NCBI GenBank assembly: GCA_022009855.1
Contig: CP091727.1
Location: 1-64,000, forward strand
Direction of reading: 5' to 3'
Length of the DNA: 64,000 nt
Source of the DNA: Lentisphaeria bacterium
GTDB lineage: Bacteria > Verrucomicrobiota > Lentisphaeria > Victivallales > Victivallaceae
Part shown: positions 33,463 to 43,784 of the stretch, piece after piece
How positions within the stretch are numbered: the first letter of the stretch is position 1
Layout of the letters: each line of letters starts with the position of its first letter
Translations under genes and position numbers: made by a program
The notes under the pieces: generated by a model
Databases searched by the model: none
The model's input: the letters and a program-made list of their open reading frames with translations, nothing else
Told to the model about the DNA's origin: nothing

Positions 33463-36400
33463 ATGAAACTGCCACTGTTTCTCACCATTCTCGCGGCGCT
33501 GCCGCTCTCCGCCGCGGAACTTGTCAATGCCGACTTCACCCGATGGAACGCCGGAGTCCCCGCCGGATGGCGCGAGACCACCGGGGCGGTTGAACTCAAG
33601 GCCGCTCCTCCGGCGGGGATCACGATGCAGATCCGCCGCGCCGGTACGCTGGATTCCTCGCTGGAACAACTTGTAAAGAATCCACCCAAAGGGGTTCGGC
33701 TGCGTTTCGCCGCCGCCATTCAGGCCGACCGGCCGAAAACGGCGTATCTCTCCGTCAAACTTTTCCGGAACGGAAAAGAGATCAAACGGGTCAACTCGTC
33801 GCTCAACAACACGAACCAACAACTGCTGGCGGTGAATTTCGATCCGGCGGAGGCCGACGCCTTCAGCGTCCACTGCCGGACGAAGCTTTCCGCCGAACTC
33901 TCCGGGAAATCCGCAACGTTCCGCGAACTGCGCCTCACGCCGGTCGCCGTCACTCTGCCCGACGGATGGATCAACCTCAATCCGGCCGAATGTCCGGCGG
34001 AAGCGGTTCCCGGCGGCATCCGGACCCGGATCGCAGTCAAAGACAATTTCTACGGAGCGATCGTCAAACCCGTTCACGGCCTCCCGGCGGAGGTATCCCG
34101 GATCTTCAGCGCCACCGTCAGGAGCTCCCGCGGCGGCGTCGCCTGCCTCACCGTCAAGCTCTTCAAAGGCAACAGGGAGCTCCGCCGGTTCGACTCCAGG
34201 CGGAACATCGCGCCGGAATCCCGTCTGGAAGTGAAATTCACGCCCCGCGAGGCGGATCGGGTTGAACTGCTCTGCCGCCCGATTCTCTCCGAGGAGAACG
34301 TCGGCACCGTCATGGAATTTCTCGATCTCAAGCTTCAGACGCAGCGGGAGGCGGCGCTCAGCTCCAACCGTCCACGGGTCGAGCTGGTTCCCGGCTTCGA
34401 GGTATGCGGCATCTACTTCAACAACTGCACGGCTCAGGCGGAGGAAAACTTTTCCGCAAAGCTCGATTTCCGCCGCGCCGGAGAAACCGTCTGGCAGCCC
34501 GCGCTCGATCTCGTGTACATTCCGGAGGAACACGCCGCCCGCGGCAGTCTGCTCAAACTCGCCGAAGGAAGCGATTATGAACTCCGCCTGACCGTCAACG
34601 ACAACGGGAAACGGGAAACCATCGAGCGGAAATTCCGCACCCGTTCCCCGGAAATTCCGATTGCCCGTACCATCGAGCTCGGTCCGGAGACTCCGCTGCC
34701 GCTGGTGATCCGGGAGTCCGGCACGCCCTCCGGCTACATCCGCTACACCGCGAAGCCCGGCACTGTCCTCAACGGCGGCGTCCGGAGCCGGGAGGTCATC
34801 CTGGTGGACGGCGCCTCCTGTCTGGTGTTCGAGAACCTCACCATCCGCGGCGGCCAGGTCAACGGCATCCACCTCTCGCAGGCTTCAAACATCGCCGTGC
34901 TGAACTGCGACATCGCCGGATTCGGCCGGATCGGCACCATGCGGGTGGAACGCGACGGCAAGTTCTACGACGCCGGAAACAAGGTCATCAACAATGATGC
35001 GGGAATCCGTATCCTCGGCGGCCGCGACATCCGGGTGGAACGCTGCTACATCCACGATCCGCGCGGCACGGCGAACAGCTGGTTTCACAGCCATCCGGCC
35101 GGCCCCAACGGCATCTTCGTCGGAGACGCGGAACAGGTGACGCTCCGTTACAACGACTTCATCGGCAGCGACGCCCGGCGCTGGAACGACGCGGTTGAGG
35201 GCTGGGCGAACGGCTCTCTCTACGGCAGCGTCTGCCGCGACGCCGAGATCGTCGGGAACTATTTCGCCTTCGGCAACGATGATGGCATGGAACTTGACGG
35301 AGGGCAGATGAACTGCCGCTTTCTCTACAACAAGACCGAAGGAATGCTCTGCGGCGTCAGTACCGCCCCCTGTCTCTCCGGCCCCTCCTATCTGGTCGGC
35401 AACCTCTTCTGTGAGCCGGGAGATGTCTACGGGCTGACCAACTGCGGCCTCAAGAACGGTTATTCCGTTGCGGGGACCGGACGGCTCTTCTTCTTTCACA
35501 ACACGATCACCGGCGACTGGAACGCCGCCTCCGATTACGGCGGCAGCGCAACGGAGTGGAAGACGCAGAGCAATCTCCTCAAGGGAGTCGGCCGCAACAA
35601 CCTCTTCGACGTGACCGGCAACCTGCTGGAAAACCTCCTCGCCAAAGGGAGAAGCGATTTCGACGGCGATCTTCTCTACAGCAGCCGCCCCGGGTTCCGG
35701 CCGCTGGAAGGGTATCGCGGCGAACGCAATCAGGAGAAGCACGGCATCGACGCAAAGCCGGAGTTCGTCGACGCCGCGGGCGGCAACTACATGCTCCGCC
35801 CCGGTACGCCCGGAAGCGGAAGCGGCATGGAGATTCCCGGTCTGACCGGGAAAAATCCCTCTGTCGGCGCATTTCAGCCCGGTATGCTCACCGACCTGCC
35901 GTTCCGACCGGTTCCAGTCCATACAGATGTCGCCCGCCTCTCCTTCGTCTCGCCCTCCGGTTCGGAACGGCCGCGAAAAACCGTGACGCTGACCGCATCA
36001 CAGCCGGGATTCCGCTCGGCCTTCCGGATCTGCCGCAATGCGGAGAGTCGTCACTTCCAAGTCGAACCGGAACAGGGAACAATCGAATACGGGAAACCGG
36101 TCGCACTGACCGTCTCCATTGATCCGGAGAAGATCGACACGGCACGGCTTCACTCCGGCGCCTTTCTGATACGACTTCCGAACGGGCTCTCCCGGCCGGT
36201 TTCGGTCTACGTCGATTCCAGCCGGGATCCGGCTCTGCTCGCCCGCACCCGCAGCGGCGTCATCTACGGCGAGGCGTCGTCCCAGACGGACGGCGAAACC
36301 ACCCTGACCATCGACGTGCCGCAGGAAGGAGAATATTACATGTTCATCCGGATGCCGGAACCGCCGTGGGCAATTTCCGCCAGCGTCGACGGCGCGGAGT

Positions 36401-36633
36401 TCCGGGAGTACGGTCTGCTCCGCTCCAGGGGAAATGGTCCGCGCTGGATCAGTTTCGGCGGCTGTACCTACCGCGGTCAGCCGAATCACCCGACCCGGTT
36501 CACCGCCGGACGTCATACGATCCGGCTCCGGCAGCTGCGAAAGCTGCGCTACCAGGCGCTCGGCTTCGCCCTCGCCCGGAATCCGGAGGCGCTGCTCTTC
36601 GCACCGGAATCCGACGGCTCCGCAGCAGAGTGA
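33463..36633 (+). CDS. secreted right-handed beta-helix protein, lyase/pectinase-like
   Basis: Intact, 1056 residues. Signal peptide MKLPLFLTILAALPLSAAE. Residues about 20-300 form two related jelly-roll-like modules (each with a KLF.GN..RF/RV core). Residues about 420-745 show parallel beta-helix repeats: VFENLTIRGGQVNGIHL, IAVLNCDIAGF, IRVERCYIHDP. A C-terminal beta domain follows. Such proteins are usually polysaccharide lyases or GH28-like hydrolases; catalytic residues cannot be assigned by eye. It is co-transcribed with the pseudopilin. Confidence 0.85.
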   Translation: MKLPLFLTILAALPLSAAELVNADFTRWNAGVPAGWRETTGAVELKAAPPAGITMQIRRAGTLDSSLEQLVKNPPKGVRLRFAAAIQADRPKTAYLSVKLFRNGKEIKRVNSSLNNTNQQLLAVNFDPAEADAFSVHCRTKLSAELSGKSATFRELRLTPVAVTLPDGWINLNPAECPAEAVPGGIRTRIAVKDNFYGAIVKPVHGLPAEVSRIFSATVRSSRGGVACLTVKLFKGNRELRRFDSRRNIAPESRLEVKFTPREADRVELLCRPILSEENVGTVMEFLDLKLQTQREAALSSNRPRVELVPGFEVCGIYFNNCTAQAEENFSAKLDFRRAGETVWQPALDLVYIPEEHAARGSLLKLAEGSDYELRLTVNDNGKRETIERKFRTRSPEIPIARTIELGPETPLPLVIRESGTPSGYIRYTAKPGTVLNGGVRSREVILVDGASCLVFENLTIRGGQVNGIHLSQASNIAVLNCDIAGFGRIGTMRVERDGKFYDAGNKVINNDAGIRILGGRDIRVERCYIHDPRGTANSWFHSHPAGPNGIFVGDAEQVTLRYNDFIGSDARRWNDAVEGWANGSLYGSVCRDAEIVGNYFAFGNDDGMELDGGQMNCRFLYNKTEGMLCGVSTAPCLSGPSYLVGNLFCEPGDVYGLTNCGLKNGYSVAGTGRLFFFHNTITGDWNAASDYGGSATEWKTQSNLLKGVGRNNLFDVTGNLLENLLAKGRSDFDGDLLYSSRPGFRPLEGYRGERNQEKHGIDAKPEFVDAAGGNYMLRPGTPGSGSGMEIPGLTGKNPSVGAFQPGMLTDLPFRPVPVHTDVARLSFVSPSGSERPRKTVTLTASQPGFRSAFRICRNAESRHFQVEPEQGTIEYGKPVALTVSIDPEKIDTARLHSGAFLIRLPNGLSRPVSVYVDSSRDPALLARTRSGVIYGEASSQTDGETTLTIDVPQEGEYYMFIRMPEPPWAISASVDGAEFREYGLLRSRGNGPRWISFGGCTYRGQPNHPTRFTAGRHTIRLRQLRKLRYQALGFALARNPEALLFAPESDGSAAE

Positions 36634-37218
36634 AGATCGTTGCAGCAGCGGACTCCTCCGCCCCGTCAGACCGGTATTGGCAGGACAACTCGAAAAAAAA
36701 ATTGTCAACTCCGGTTGATTTTTCAGTGGGATCAGTGTATATTCTAAATATAGAATTTTTAGAATTTGAATCAAACCATATTCCCGGTTGAAACAAGGGT
36801 TCCGGCTGTCGCGTTTGCCTGCTGTCTGCGACGGCGCCCTTCCCGCAATGAGATTCTGCCGGGGGGGTGGTGTGGATCTTCATGTGAAATAGGAGTTTTC
36901 CATTTCACAGGGTGAACTGCGGCGACGGTGAAACCGGAGCTTGTGGTGGTCCGCACAGAATCAGACCAAAAGGACGGCAGGCGACCTCCCATCTCTGACG
37001 TTCCGCGCGGCATCTGCACGGAATTTCTTTTCGAAAGGTACCTGTCTTCAGCTGAATCAGCGCGGCGGCGACGTGGCTTCGTTTTACCCGAAACCGTTTT
37101 GTGAACGCAGGAGAACCGGAAGCTCCTGCCGATTTATGCGATCGGAAAATCATCAATATTTTACACGGAAATAAGGAGCAGACACCATGAAGACAAACAG
37201 GGAGGCGACAGCAGAATT
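36634..37218. other. 585-base non-coding leader before the ABC permease operon
   Basis: It contains TCAAC-TCCG-GTTGA (36705-36718), a promoter at 36715-36743, ATTCTA-AATA-TAGAAT just after it, and a hairpin GTGAAAT/ATTTCAC (36884-36908). The short open frames in it have no ribosome binding sites or recognisable products. The 475 bases between promoter and permease are unexplained. Confidence 0.5.
36715..36743 (+). promoter_or_regulatory. sigma70-type promoter, permease operon
   Basis: TTGATT (36715-36720), 17-base spacer, TATATT (36738-36743). Inverted repeats lie on both sides (36705-36718 and 36741-36756), so repression is likely. It implies a leader of about 470 bases. Confidence 0.55.
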
Positions 37219-38748
37219 ATGGCAATGAGCAGGAAAGACATCAAGGATCTCGCCGCCGGGATCGGCTTTCTTCTGCCGAACATCCTCGGATTTCTGGCCT
37301 TCACGATGATTCCGCTGGTCATGAGCATCTACATGGCGTTCACCGACTGGAATCTCGAAATGCACAACTATTTCCGCTCCGAACCGATCCGCTTCGTCTG
37401 GTTCGACAACTTCACGAAGCTCTTCTCCGATCCGGAGTTTCCGCACTACCTCGGCAACACCTTCTTCCTGATGATCGGCATTCCGTTCGGCGTCGCGGGC
37501 AGCCTGGTCGCCGCGCTGCTGCTGAACATGGACTTCCGGAAGGGTGAATTCCGGAAACGTCTGCTGGTCACAATGATCCTGACCGCCGTGATGGTTACCA
37601 GCTTCGGACTGCTCGCCATCCTGGGATTCGGCGGCTCCGGCATGGCGCTTCTGCTCATGTCGCTCACCGGCGCCGTGCTGATTCTCGGCTCCATCGGCCA
37701 GCAGACGGTCTACCGCACCCTGTTCTATTTCCCCTACTTCACCGCGGGCGTGGCAACCTACATCCTGTGGAAAAAGCTCTACAATCCTCTGAACGGCCCG
37801 ATCAACAACGCGCTCTCACCGCTGCTCGACCTCGCGACACCGGTTGCGCGCCGGATCAGCCCCGCCTGCGATGCGATCGGCATCGGTCTGCTGGTGCTGA
37901 CCGGGCTCATCTTCCTCTGGATGGTCCGCCGGAAACTCCGGCTCTGGCGCGATGGCGAATCCGGCAGCGTGAGCGCATGGCTCGGAATGATCTTCTCCTC
38001 GCTGCCGCTCCTCTTCGCCTGGTGGTGGACGGCGCCGACCTGGACGGAAGTTGCCGGGAAAGGCGGCAGTGGCCGCTTCATTCTCCTTCTGATGCTGGCC
38101 TTTCTCGCGGTCGGCTGGGGAGCCTTCCTCTACCAACTCCTGATCGCCGGGCGGAAATATCACTGTATCGCCGACCGCGGCATCGGGGACTCCACCATCA
38201 TCGACGGCACGATCATGGTGCTGAACATGGCTCTGATCGGCCTCTGCTGCGTTTTCTGGAAGCTGCCGGAGATGGCGGCAGCCGAAGAAGGCCTCACCCC
38301 GCCGATGTGGCTGTCGGACTACCACTGGGCCAAACCCTCGCTGCTCATCATGGGTTTCTGGGGCGCGATCGGTTCGAACAACATGCTGCTCTATCTGGCC
38401 GGACTCTCCGGCATTTCGCCGGAACTCTACGAAGCGGCGGACATCGACGGCGCCAATCCCTGGCAGCGTTTCTGGAACATCACCTGGCCGCAGCTTTCGA
38501 ACGTGACCTTCTTCATCATGATCATGTCGATCATCGGCGGTTTGCAGGGCGGCTTCGACATGGCGCGCGTGATGACCGACGGCGGTCCCGCCGGCTCGAC
38601 CACGACACTCGCCTACTACATCTACAATGAAGGATTCAGCACCGGACGGCTCGGATATGCTTCGGCTGTCTCGTGGATGCTCTTCTTCATGGTGTTCATC
38701 GTGACCATCTTCAACTGGAAATTCGGCAACCGCTACACAAACGACTAA
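37219..38748 (+). CDS. ABC sugar permease, MalF-type, with inserted membrane segments
   Basis: Intact, 509 residues, against about 290-320 for usual family members. The N-terminus (LPNILGFLAFTMIPLVMSIYMAFTDW) and the EAA loop (YEAADIDGANPWQRFWNITWP) are canonical. Two inserts explain the extra length: about 50 residues between NMDFRKG and YRTLFYFPYF, and about 165 residues between GPINNAL and FWGAIGSNNMLLYLAGL. Both are hydrophobic with several likely membrane spans. It pairs with the MalG-type gene 15 bases downstream. No ATPase gene is nearby. Confidence 0.9.
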   Translation: MAMSRKDIKDLAAGIGFLLPNILGFLAFTMIPLVMSIYMAFTDWNLEMHNYFRSEPIRFVWFDNFTKLFSDPEFPHYLGNTFFLMIGIPFGVAGSLVAALLLNMDFRKGEFRKRLLVTMILTAVMVTSFGLLAILGFGGSGMALLLMSLTGAVLILGSIGQQTVYRTLFYFPYFTAGVATYILWKKLYNPLNGPINNALSPLLDLATPVARRISPACDAIGIGLLVLTGLIFLWMVRRKLRLWRDGESGSVSAWLGMIFSSLPLLFAWWWTAPTWTEVAGKGGSGRFILLLMLAFLAVGWGAFLYQLLIAGRKYHCIADRGIGDSTIIDGTIMVLNMALIGLCCVFWKLPEMAAAEEGLTPPMWLSDYHWAKPSLLIMGFWGAIGSNNMLLYLAGLSGISPELYEAADIDGANPWQRFWNITWPQLSNVTFFIMIMSIIGGLQGGFDMARVMTDGGPAGSTTTLAYYIYNEGFSTGRLGYASAVSWMLFFMVFIVTIFNWKFGNRYTND

Positions 38749-38763
38749 GGAGACACCTTCATC

Positions 38764-39607
38764 ATGCTGGAAAAACACAGTTTCGGGAACGCGTTCGCCA
38801 AACTGCTGACGCTGAACCTCGTTCTCACCGTCACAGCGGTGTTGCTCGTGCTGCCGTTCACCTGGATGATCCTCACCAGTTTGAAGCTGATCGAGGAGAT
38901 CGGCGCCGATTCCTGGCTGCCGGAAGTCTGCCAGTGGCACAACTACAAGGATGTGTTCTCGACGAAGGGAATCTTCTTCGGGCGCTGGTACTGGAACACA
39001 ATTTTCGTCTCCTGCTGGATCACCTTCCTTCAGGTGTTCACCAGCAGTCTCGCGGCGTTCAGCTTCTCGCGGCTGCAGTGGAAGGGGCGCGATCAGGTGT
39101 TCTTTCTCTACCTCGCCACGATGATGCTGCCCGGACTGGTGATGATGGTGCCGAACTATCAGAACATGGTTCTGCTCGAACTGGTCGACTCCTACACCGG
39201 ACTCATCCTGCCCGCGGCCTTCTCGGCCTTCGGCACCTTCATGATGCGCCAGTTCATGATGAACATTCCGAAGTCGCTCGACGAAGCCGCCGAAATCGAC
39301 GGGGCGACCAAGTGGCAGCTCTTCTGGGATGTGGTGCTGCCGCTGGCCCGCCCGGCGCTGGTGACGCTGACGATCTTCACCTTCATCGGCAACTACAACA
39401 ACCTCTTCTGGCCGCTGGTTTTGATGAAGACGCCCGACAAGTACACCCTGCCGATCGGCATGCTCTCGTTTCAGGGCCTCGCAGGGGCAGCAGACCCATC
39501 TATTGATGGCGGCGGTCACGATGAGCGTCGTTCCGATGATCATCGTCTTCGTCCTGCTGCAGAAGCAGCTGGTCAAGGGAATCATGCTCGGAGGAGTGAA
39601 AGGCTGA
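38764..39607 (+). CDS. ABC sugar permease, MalG-type (frameshifted near the end)
   Basis: Inner-membrane permease of normal size (about 281 residues). N-terminal span VLLVLPFTWMILTSLK, EAA loop LDEAAEIDGATKWQLFWDVVLP, and a QGLAG..THLLMAAVTMSVVP ending. The four-G run at 39484-39487 breaks frame; three give GQQTHLLMAA and a normal C-terminus ending in GGVKG. Works with the MalF-type subunit and probably with the solute-binding protein at 43785. Confidence 0.88.
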
Positions 39608-39626
39608 AGCCGGTCGCCTCCGGATT

Positions 39627-39656
39627 GCGGCGGAAACCATTTTCCGCCGCTTTTTT
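39627..39656 (+). terminator. rho-independent terminator after the permeases
   Basis: A perfect 10-bp stem GCGGCGGAAA / TTTCCGCCGC with a 4-base loop is followed by six T's. It separates the permease genes from the lacI-type gene. Confidence 0.9.
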
Positions 39657-39687
39657 ATGTTTTTTTGAAAAAAATTTTGATCGACTG

Positions 39688-39715
39688 TTGACATTGCGAC
39701 TTTTTCGAGTATAAT
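39688..39715 (+). promoter_or_regulatory. strong sigma70 promoter of the LacI-type gene
   Basis: TTGACA (39688-39693), 16-base spacer, TATAAT (39710-39715). An operator-like repeat follows at the expected transcription start. Confidence 0.85.
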
Positions 39716-39717
39716 AT

Positions 39718-39735
39718 TGATAGAGCGCGAAATCA
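39718..39735. promoter_or_regulatory. candidate LacI-family operator, copy 1
   Basis: TGATAGAGCGCGAAATCA is an imperfect palindrome (TGAT...ATCA ends, CG at the centre) placed two bases after the -10 box. Copy 2 lies at 40819-40836 and differs by one base. Confidence 0.65.
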
Positions 39736-39768
39736 TCTTTGCAGAATCATGGAGCAAACGAGTCGAAA

Positions 39769-40798
39769 ATGCTTGCCAGAAAGAAAAAAGTGACGCTTTC
39801 GGATGTCGCCGGTGCGGTGGGAGTATCTCGCGCCCTGGTGGGGAAAGTGCTCGGCGGCGGCAACAGCAACATCCGTGTGAGCGAAGAGACCGCAAGAATG
39901 ATTCGTGAAGCGGCGGAGCGCCTCCATTACCAGCCGAACCTGTCCGCCCGGATGCTGACCGGGCAGAGCAGTCATCTGATCGGGATTCTCATCGACGCCC
40001 AGCCGCCGCCGGTGACCTTCCGCACGCTGGCTTTCATTGACAAGTACGCGGCGGCGAACGGCTACCGCCTGCTGATCGGGGGAAGCGCACAACAGTATCG
40101 ACAGCCTGTACCACCACTATTCCAACTTCATGCAGTACAACGTGGATGGGGTCATCTGTCTGGCGCATGACTACCCCGGGCAGGAGGAGAAGCTTCAGGA
40201 GCTGTTCCGCGATGCGGAGAACATCGTTTTCGTCGAGAAGCCGGTTCTGCCGGACGCATGCTGTGTGGAAATTGATCGAGCCGCGGCGGTGGAAGAGCTT
40301 ACCTCGCTCCTGCTTCGGACCCGCAAACGGATCGGCATCATCATGGAAGACCCCTCTTATCACAGCATCCGTCAACGCAAGGAAGGGTATTGCCGCGCCA
40401 TGCGCAAGGCGGGGCTGGAGAAGTTATGGATCCATTTCCTGCCCGATGAGCAGGTCGGTCTGGAAGAACTGATGCACCGGGCCATCACGGAATTTGTGCT
40501 CCCGGAGCAGCTGGATGCGCTGATAGCGCCGAACGACCTTGCCGCCTCCTACCTCATGCGGGAGCTCATGCGGCGGGGGCTCAGAATTCCGGACGATATT
40601 GCGGTGGCAGGATTCGACAACGAACCTTTTTCCGGCAGTCTGAATCCGAGCCTGACCACCATCGACGACAACAACGAGGAGATCGGCAAATACGCGTTCG
40701 ATCTCCTGCTCGAACAGCTCAACGAAAAGAAAACATCCGTTCATCACAAGCACAGCGTTTGCGTCGTTCCCCGCATTGTATGGCGCGAATCCATTTGA
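39769..40798 (+). CDS. LacI-family transcriptional repressor (frameshifted)
   Basis: N-terminal LacI helix-turn-helix (VTLSDVAGAVGVSRALVGKVL) and hinge (LHYQPNLSARML), then a sugar-sensing domain ending in IPDDIAVAGFDNEPFSG and TTIDDNNEEIGKYAFDLL. I chose the ATG at 39769 (MLARKKK). One frame break near 40083 (GGA AGC GCA for GGSAHNS) splits the sensing domain. Corrected length is about 343 residues. Matching operators in front of itself and of the next operon point to autoregulation and control of the glycosidase/transport genes. Confidence 0.88.
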
Positions 40799-40817
40799 TG
40801 CGAAAATTTTTACCTGA

Positions 40818-40847
40818 TTGATAGAGCGTGAAATCAAAAAATATAAT
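40818..40847 (+). promoter_or_regulatory. promoter of pseudopilin/glycosidase/transport operon
   Basis: TTGATA (40818-40823), 18-base spacer, TATAAT (40842-40847). The -35 box and half the spacer are covered by operator copy 2. Confidence 0.65.
40819..40836. promoter_or_regulatory. candidate LacI-family operator, copy 2
   Basis: TGATAGAGCGTGAAATCA, 17 of 18 bases identical to copy 1 at 39718. It overlaps the -35 box of the next operon. Confidence 0.65.
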
Positions 40848-41002
40848 ATCAAATTTTTCAAAAACAGCAGGCGAAAGGAGGTCAGAAACATAGTTCCACC
40901 GTCTCCGGAAAACAATCGACACATGAGGAGTCAGAAAAACGTCACACGTCACACGTCACGATCCCACCGGGATTTCAAACTACAGACCGAAGGAGAAAGA
41001 AA

Positions 41003-41764
41003 ATGAAAAACAGCAGACATTTTACCTTAATCGAACTTTTAATAGTAATAGCGATCATCGCCATTCTGGCGGCAATGCTGCTGCCGGCGCTGAACAAGGC
41101 GCGCGCCCGTGCACAGGTAAGCCAGTGCCAGGGCAACGTCAAGCAGATCATGACCGGAATTTTGACCTACACGACCGACTCCGAAGATTATCTGCCACCC
41201 AGTATTCAATCCTATGACGGCGACCGCAAAACGGCGGTTTACTGGCTTTCGGTCATCTATCCATATGTCGGCGGCGGACAGTATACTATCCCGGTTCCCG
41301 ATGATTTCACCCTGACAAAGGTATTCACCTGCCCGGCAGCGCAACCGCAGGATACGAGCTTCTGGAAGGTTAACGGCATCACCTGGTCTCATTATGTTTA
41401 TCTGGCACAGGCAGGATTTTATTATACTGGAGGTTATCCGGGCAACCCTTGGTATCGACCGGTGAAGGTGTCAAGAATCTATCATCCCACCATGCAGGGA
41501 ATTGTCACGGATAAAGGTTTCAGCGACAGAACATACGATTACCTGGATTTATTTGAAGACATTAAAGACATTGTTACCCCGCTGACCGGTTGCGGCACTC
41601 ACGGCGGCCAGACCAATGTCGGCTATGCCGACGGTCACGTCAAGCCCAAGACCTTCATTAACCGTCAGGAACCGAATGAACTCGGCAACCCGAACGAAGA
41701 TTTCGTCAATATGTCCCAGCATGTCAAAAACACCGGTGTATGCCCCAAATGTGCGGCACAGTAA
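41003..41764 (+). CDS. H-X9-DG pseudopilin
   Basis: Intact, 253 residues. Short leader MKNSRH before [28 protein letters not shown] follows. The C-terminal motif is [15 protein letters not shown], an exact H-X9-DG, then a tail ending CPKCAAQ with a CxxC pair. AAGGAG precedes the ATG. First gene of the LacI-controlled operon. Confidence 0.93.
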   Translation: MKNSRHFTLIELLIVIAIIAILAAMLLPALNKARARAQVSQCQGNVKQIMTGILTYTTDSEDYLPPSIQSYDGDRKTAVYWLSVIYPYVGGGQYTIPVPDDFTLTKVFTCPAAQPQDTSFWKVNGITWSHYVYLAQAGFYYTGGYPGNPWYRPVKVSRIYHPTMQGIVTDKGFSDRTYDYLDLFEDIKDIVTPLTGCGTHGGQTNVGYADGHVKPKTFINRQEPNELGNPNEDFVNMSQHVKNTGVCPKCAAQ

Positions 41765-41773
41765 CATCTACCC

Positions 41774-43769
41774 ATGGATAACAGCATGAAACAGAAAACT
41801 CACATCATTGCAGCCGCCTGCCTGTTCGCCGGTGCGCTCTTTGCCGGAAATCAGACGTTTGACCAGTACCGCGCCTGGCCGGAAGGCAACCAGACCAGTC
41901 CCGCCTATGAGCAGGATTTCAGTACCGGAGATTTGAAGGTATTCACCTCCTTCCCCGGCTATACGATCGGCAAATACGGCTACAACGGTACTGCCGGGCT
42001 CCGCGCCGAACGCAAGCCGGGCGAGAAGTACGGATTCGTCTCGGTCCCGATTCCGAATCTGAAGCCGGGCAAGACCTACAAGGTCTCCATGCTCTGCCGC
42101 GGAGAGAACATTCAGGGGGAACCGCACGGCTTCTGCATCGAATTCTACCAGAAGCCAGGCAGGAAATATGTCGGCGGCCTGTACGACGCCCAGCCGATTA
42201 CGAATGAGTGGAAGAAGATCGAACGCCCCTTCACCCTGCAGAAAGACCAGGAGGCACTGCTCTCGCTCTACATCCGCGACAAGGCATCCGGTGTGCTCTA
42301 TTATGACAATATCCGGGTGGAAGAGGTCGGCAATCTCTGGTCGGTGCTGCCCACCCGCCTGACGAACCTTTCCCTCTGGACAGACGACTCCTCGTTCGAG
42401 CTTCATGCGGCGATTCCCCGAAGGAGCGAAGAACTTCGCCGTGCTCGCGACACTTGATCTTGACGGCAAGCGGTATGAAAAACTGCTCCGCCCGGATGCG
42501 AAGGGATTCTGCAGCGGCGACTTCGGCCCCCTCCCCGCCGGACGCGGCAAAATCGATTTCACGCTGCTCGACATGACGGCCAAACGCCGCCTCGCCTCAA
42601 GCGCCTATGAGATCAATGTGCGAACCCGTGACGCGGTTTCCGCCAATGCCGTAACCATCGATCGGGATCACCGCCTGATCGTCGACGGACAGCCTTTCAT
42701 GCCGATCGGGATCTACGGCGCGTGGCAGGGCTCCATGAAGGACGAAGATCTGCAGCGAATCGCCGATGCGGGATTCAACACACTCCATCTCTACGGGATG
42801 GCGTGGCACCGCGGCCCCGGCAAGTATGCTTCGGATATGGAAGGCATCCGCGCCGGCGTGGATCAGGTCCACAAATACGGCCTGAAACTGGTCGCCAGCC
42901 TCAAGGAACATCTCCACGGCTGGAATCACAAGGTGGACGACGCCTACGGGCCGATTCCGGTAGTGAAGAAGATCGTCAGCAATCTGAAGGATCATCCGGC
43001 GCTGCTGGTCTGGTACGTCAGTGACGAGGAGGCGCGCTCCCGCGTGCCGGACATCATCCGGCTGCGCAACACGATCAACGCGATCGACCCGGATCACCCG
43101 ACCTGGACTCTGACCTGCTTCTACGACGACCTCAACTACTACGCCACTTCGGGTGACATCCTCGGGATCGACCCCTACCCGATCAAGGCAACCCATGGCC
43201 CGCAGTCGCTCCGCGAACTGCAGGAGGCACTGCCGTGGGCGCTAAGACCGGCGCCACCATCTGGCACGTGCCGCAGGCGTTCAACTGGGCCATCGTCGAC
43301 AAGAACATGAGCGACGAAGCGTTCCGCAAGAGCCGGTTCCTGACCCGGGAAGAGGTGCGCACCTCCCCGCTGCTCGGCGCAATCTACGGAGCAAAAAGGG
43401 TTCGTCTTCTACGCCTACTACGACATTGCAGCCATGGAGAAACGAGCCCCGGAACGCGGCGAACAGGACTGGAACAATCTCACGGAAACCGTGCAGCTGC
43501 TGCGCGACCTTGAGCCCTGGATCATGAGTACGGAGAAAGCCCCCGCGGTGACGGTCGAAAGCACCCCGGCCAACGAGGTCTTTGCCCGGGCGTTCATCAA
43601 AGACGGCGTCGTGCGCGTCGCCATTGCATCGCTGGGGAAACCGTGCAAGGCGATCATCACAGTTCCGGGACACGCGGGGTTGACATCCCGGTTCGGGAAA
43701 ACCCGCGACCTCGGCGACGGACGGTATGAATACACGTCGGATGCCGTCGACTCCGACGTCTTGGAATAA
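41774..43769 (+). CDS. secreted TIM-barrel glycosidase with N-terminal CBM-like domain (frameshifted)
   Basis: Signal peptide (MKQKTHIIAAACLFAGALFAG; the ATG at 41786 fits it better than 41774). A jelly-roll domain, typical of carbohydrate binding (LKPGKTYKVSMLCRGEN..GVLYYDNIRVEEV), occupies residues about 30-190. A clan GH-A-like barrel follows: FMPIGIYGAWQ, FNTLHLYG, HPALLVWYVSDEEA with candidate acid Glu, and DILGIDPYPIK. Frame breaks are near 42415, 43235 and 43396. Corrected length is about 665 residues. Family and substrate are not certain. Confidence 0.7.
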
Positions 43770-43784
43770 AAAAGGAAGTGAATA

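Noticed and set aside
36941..37174. 77-codon open frame in the permease leader
   Set aside because: No ribosome binding site, no domain, arginine- and serine-rich composition typical of chance frames.
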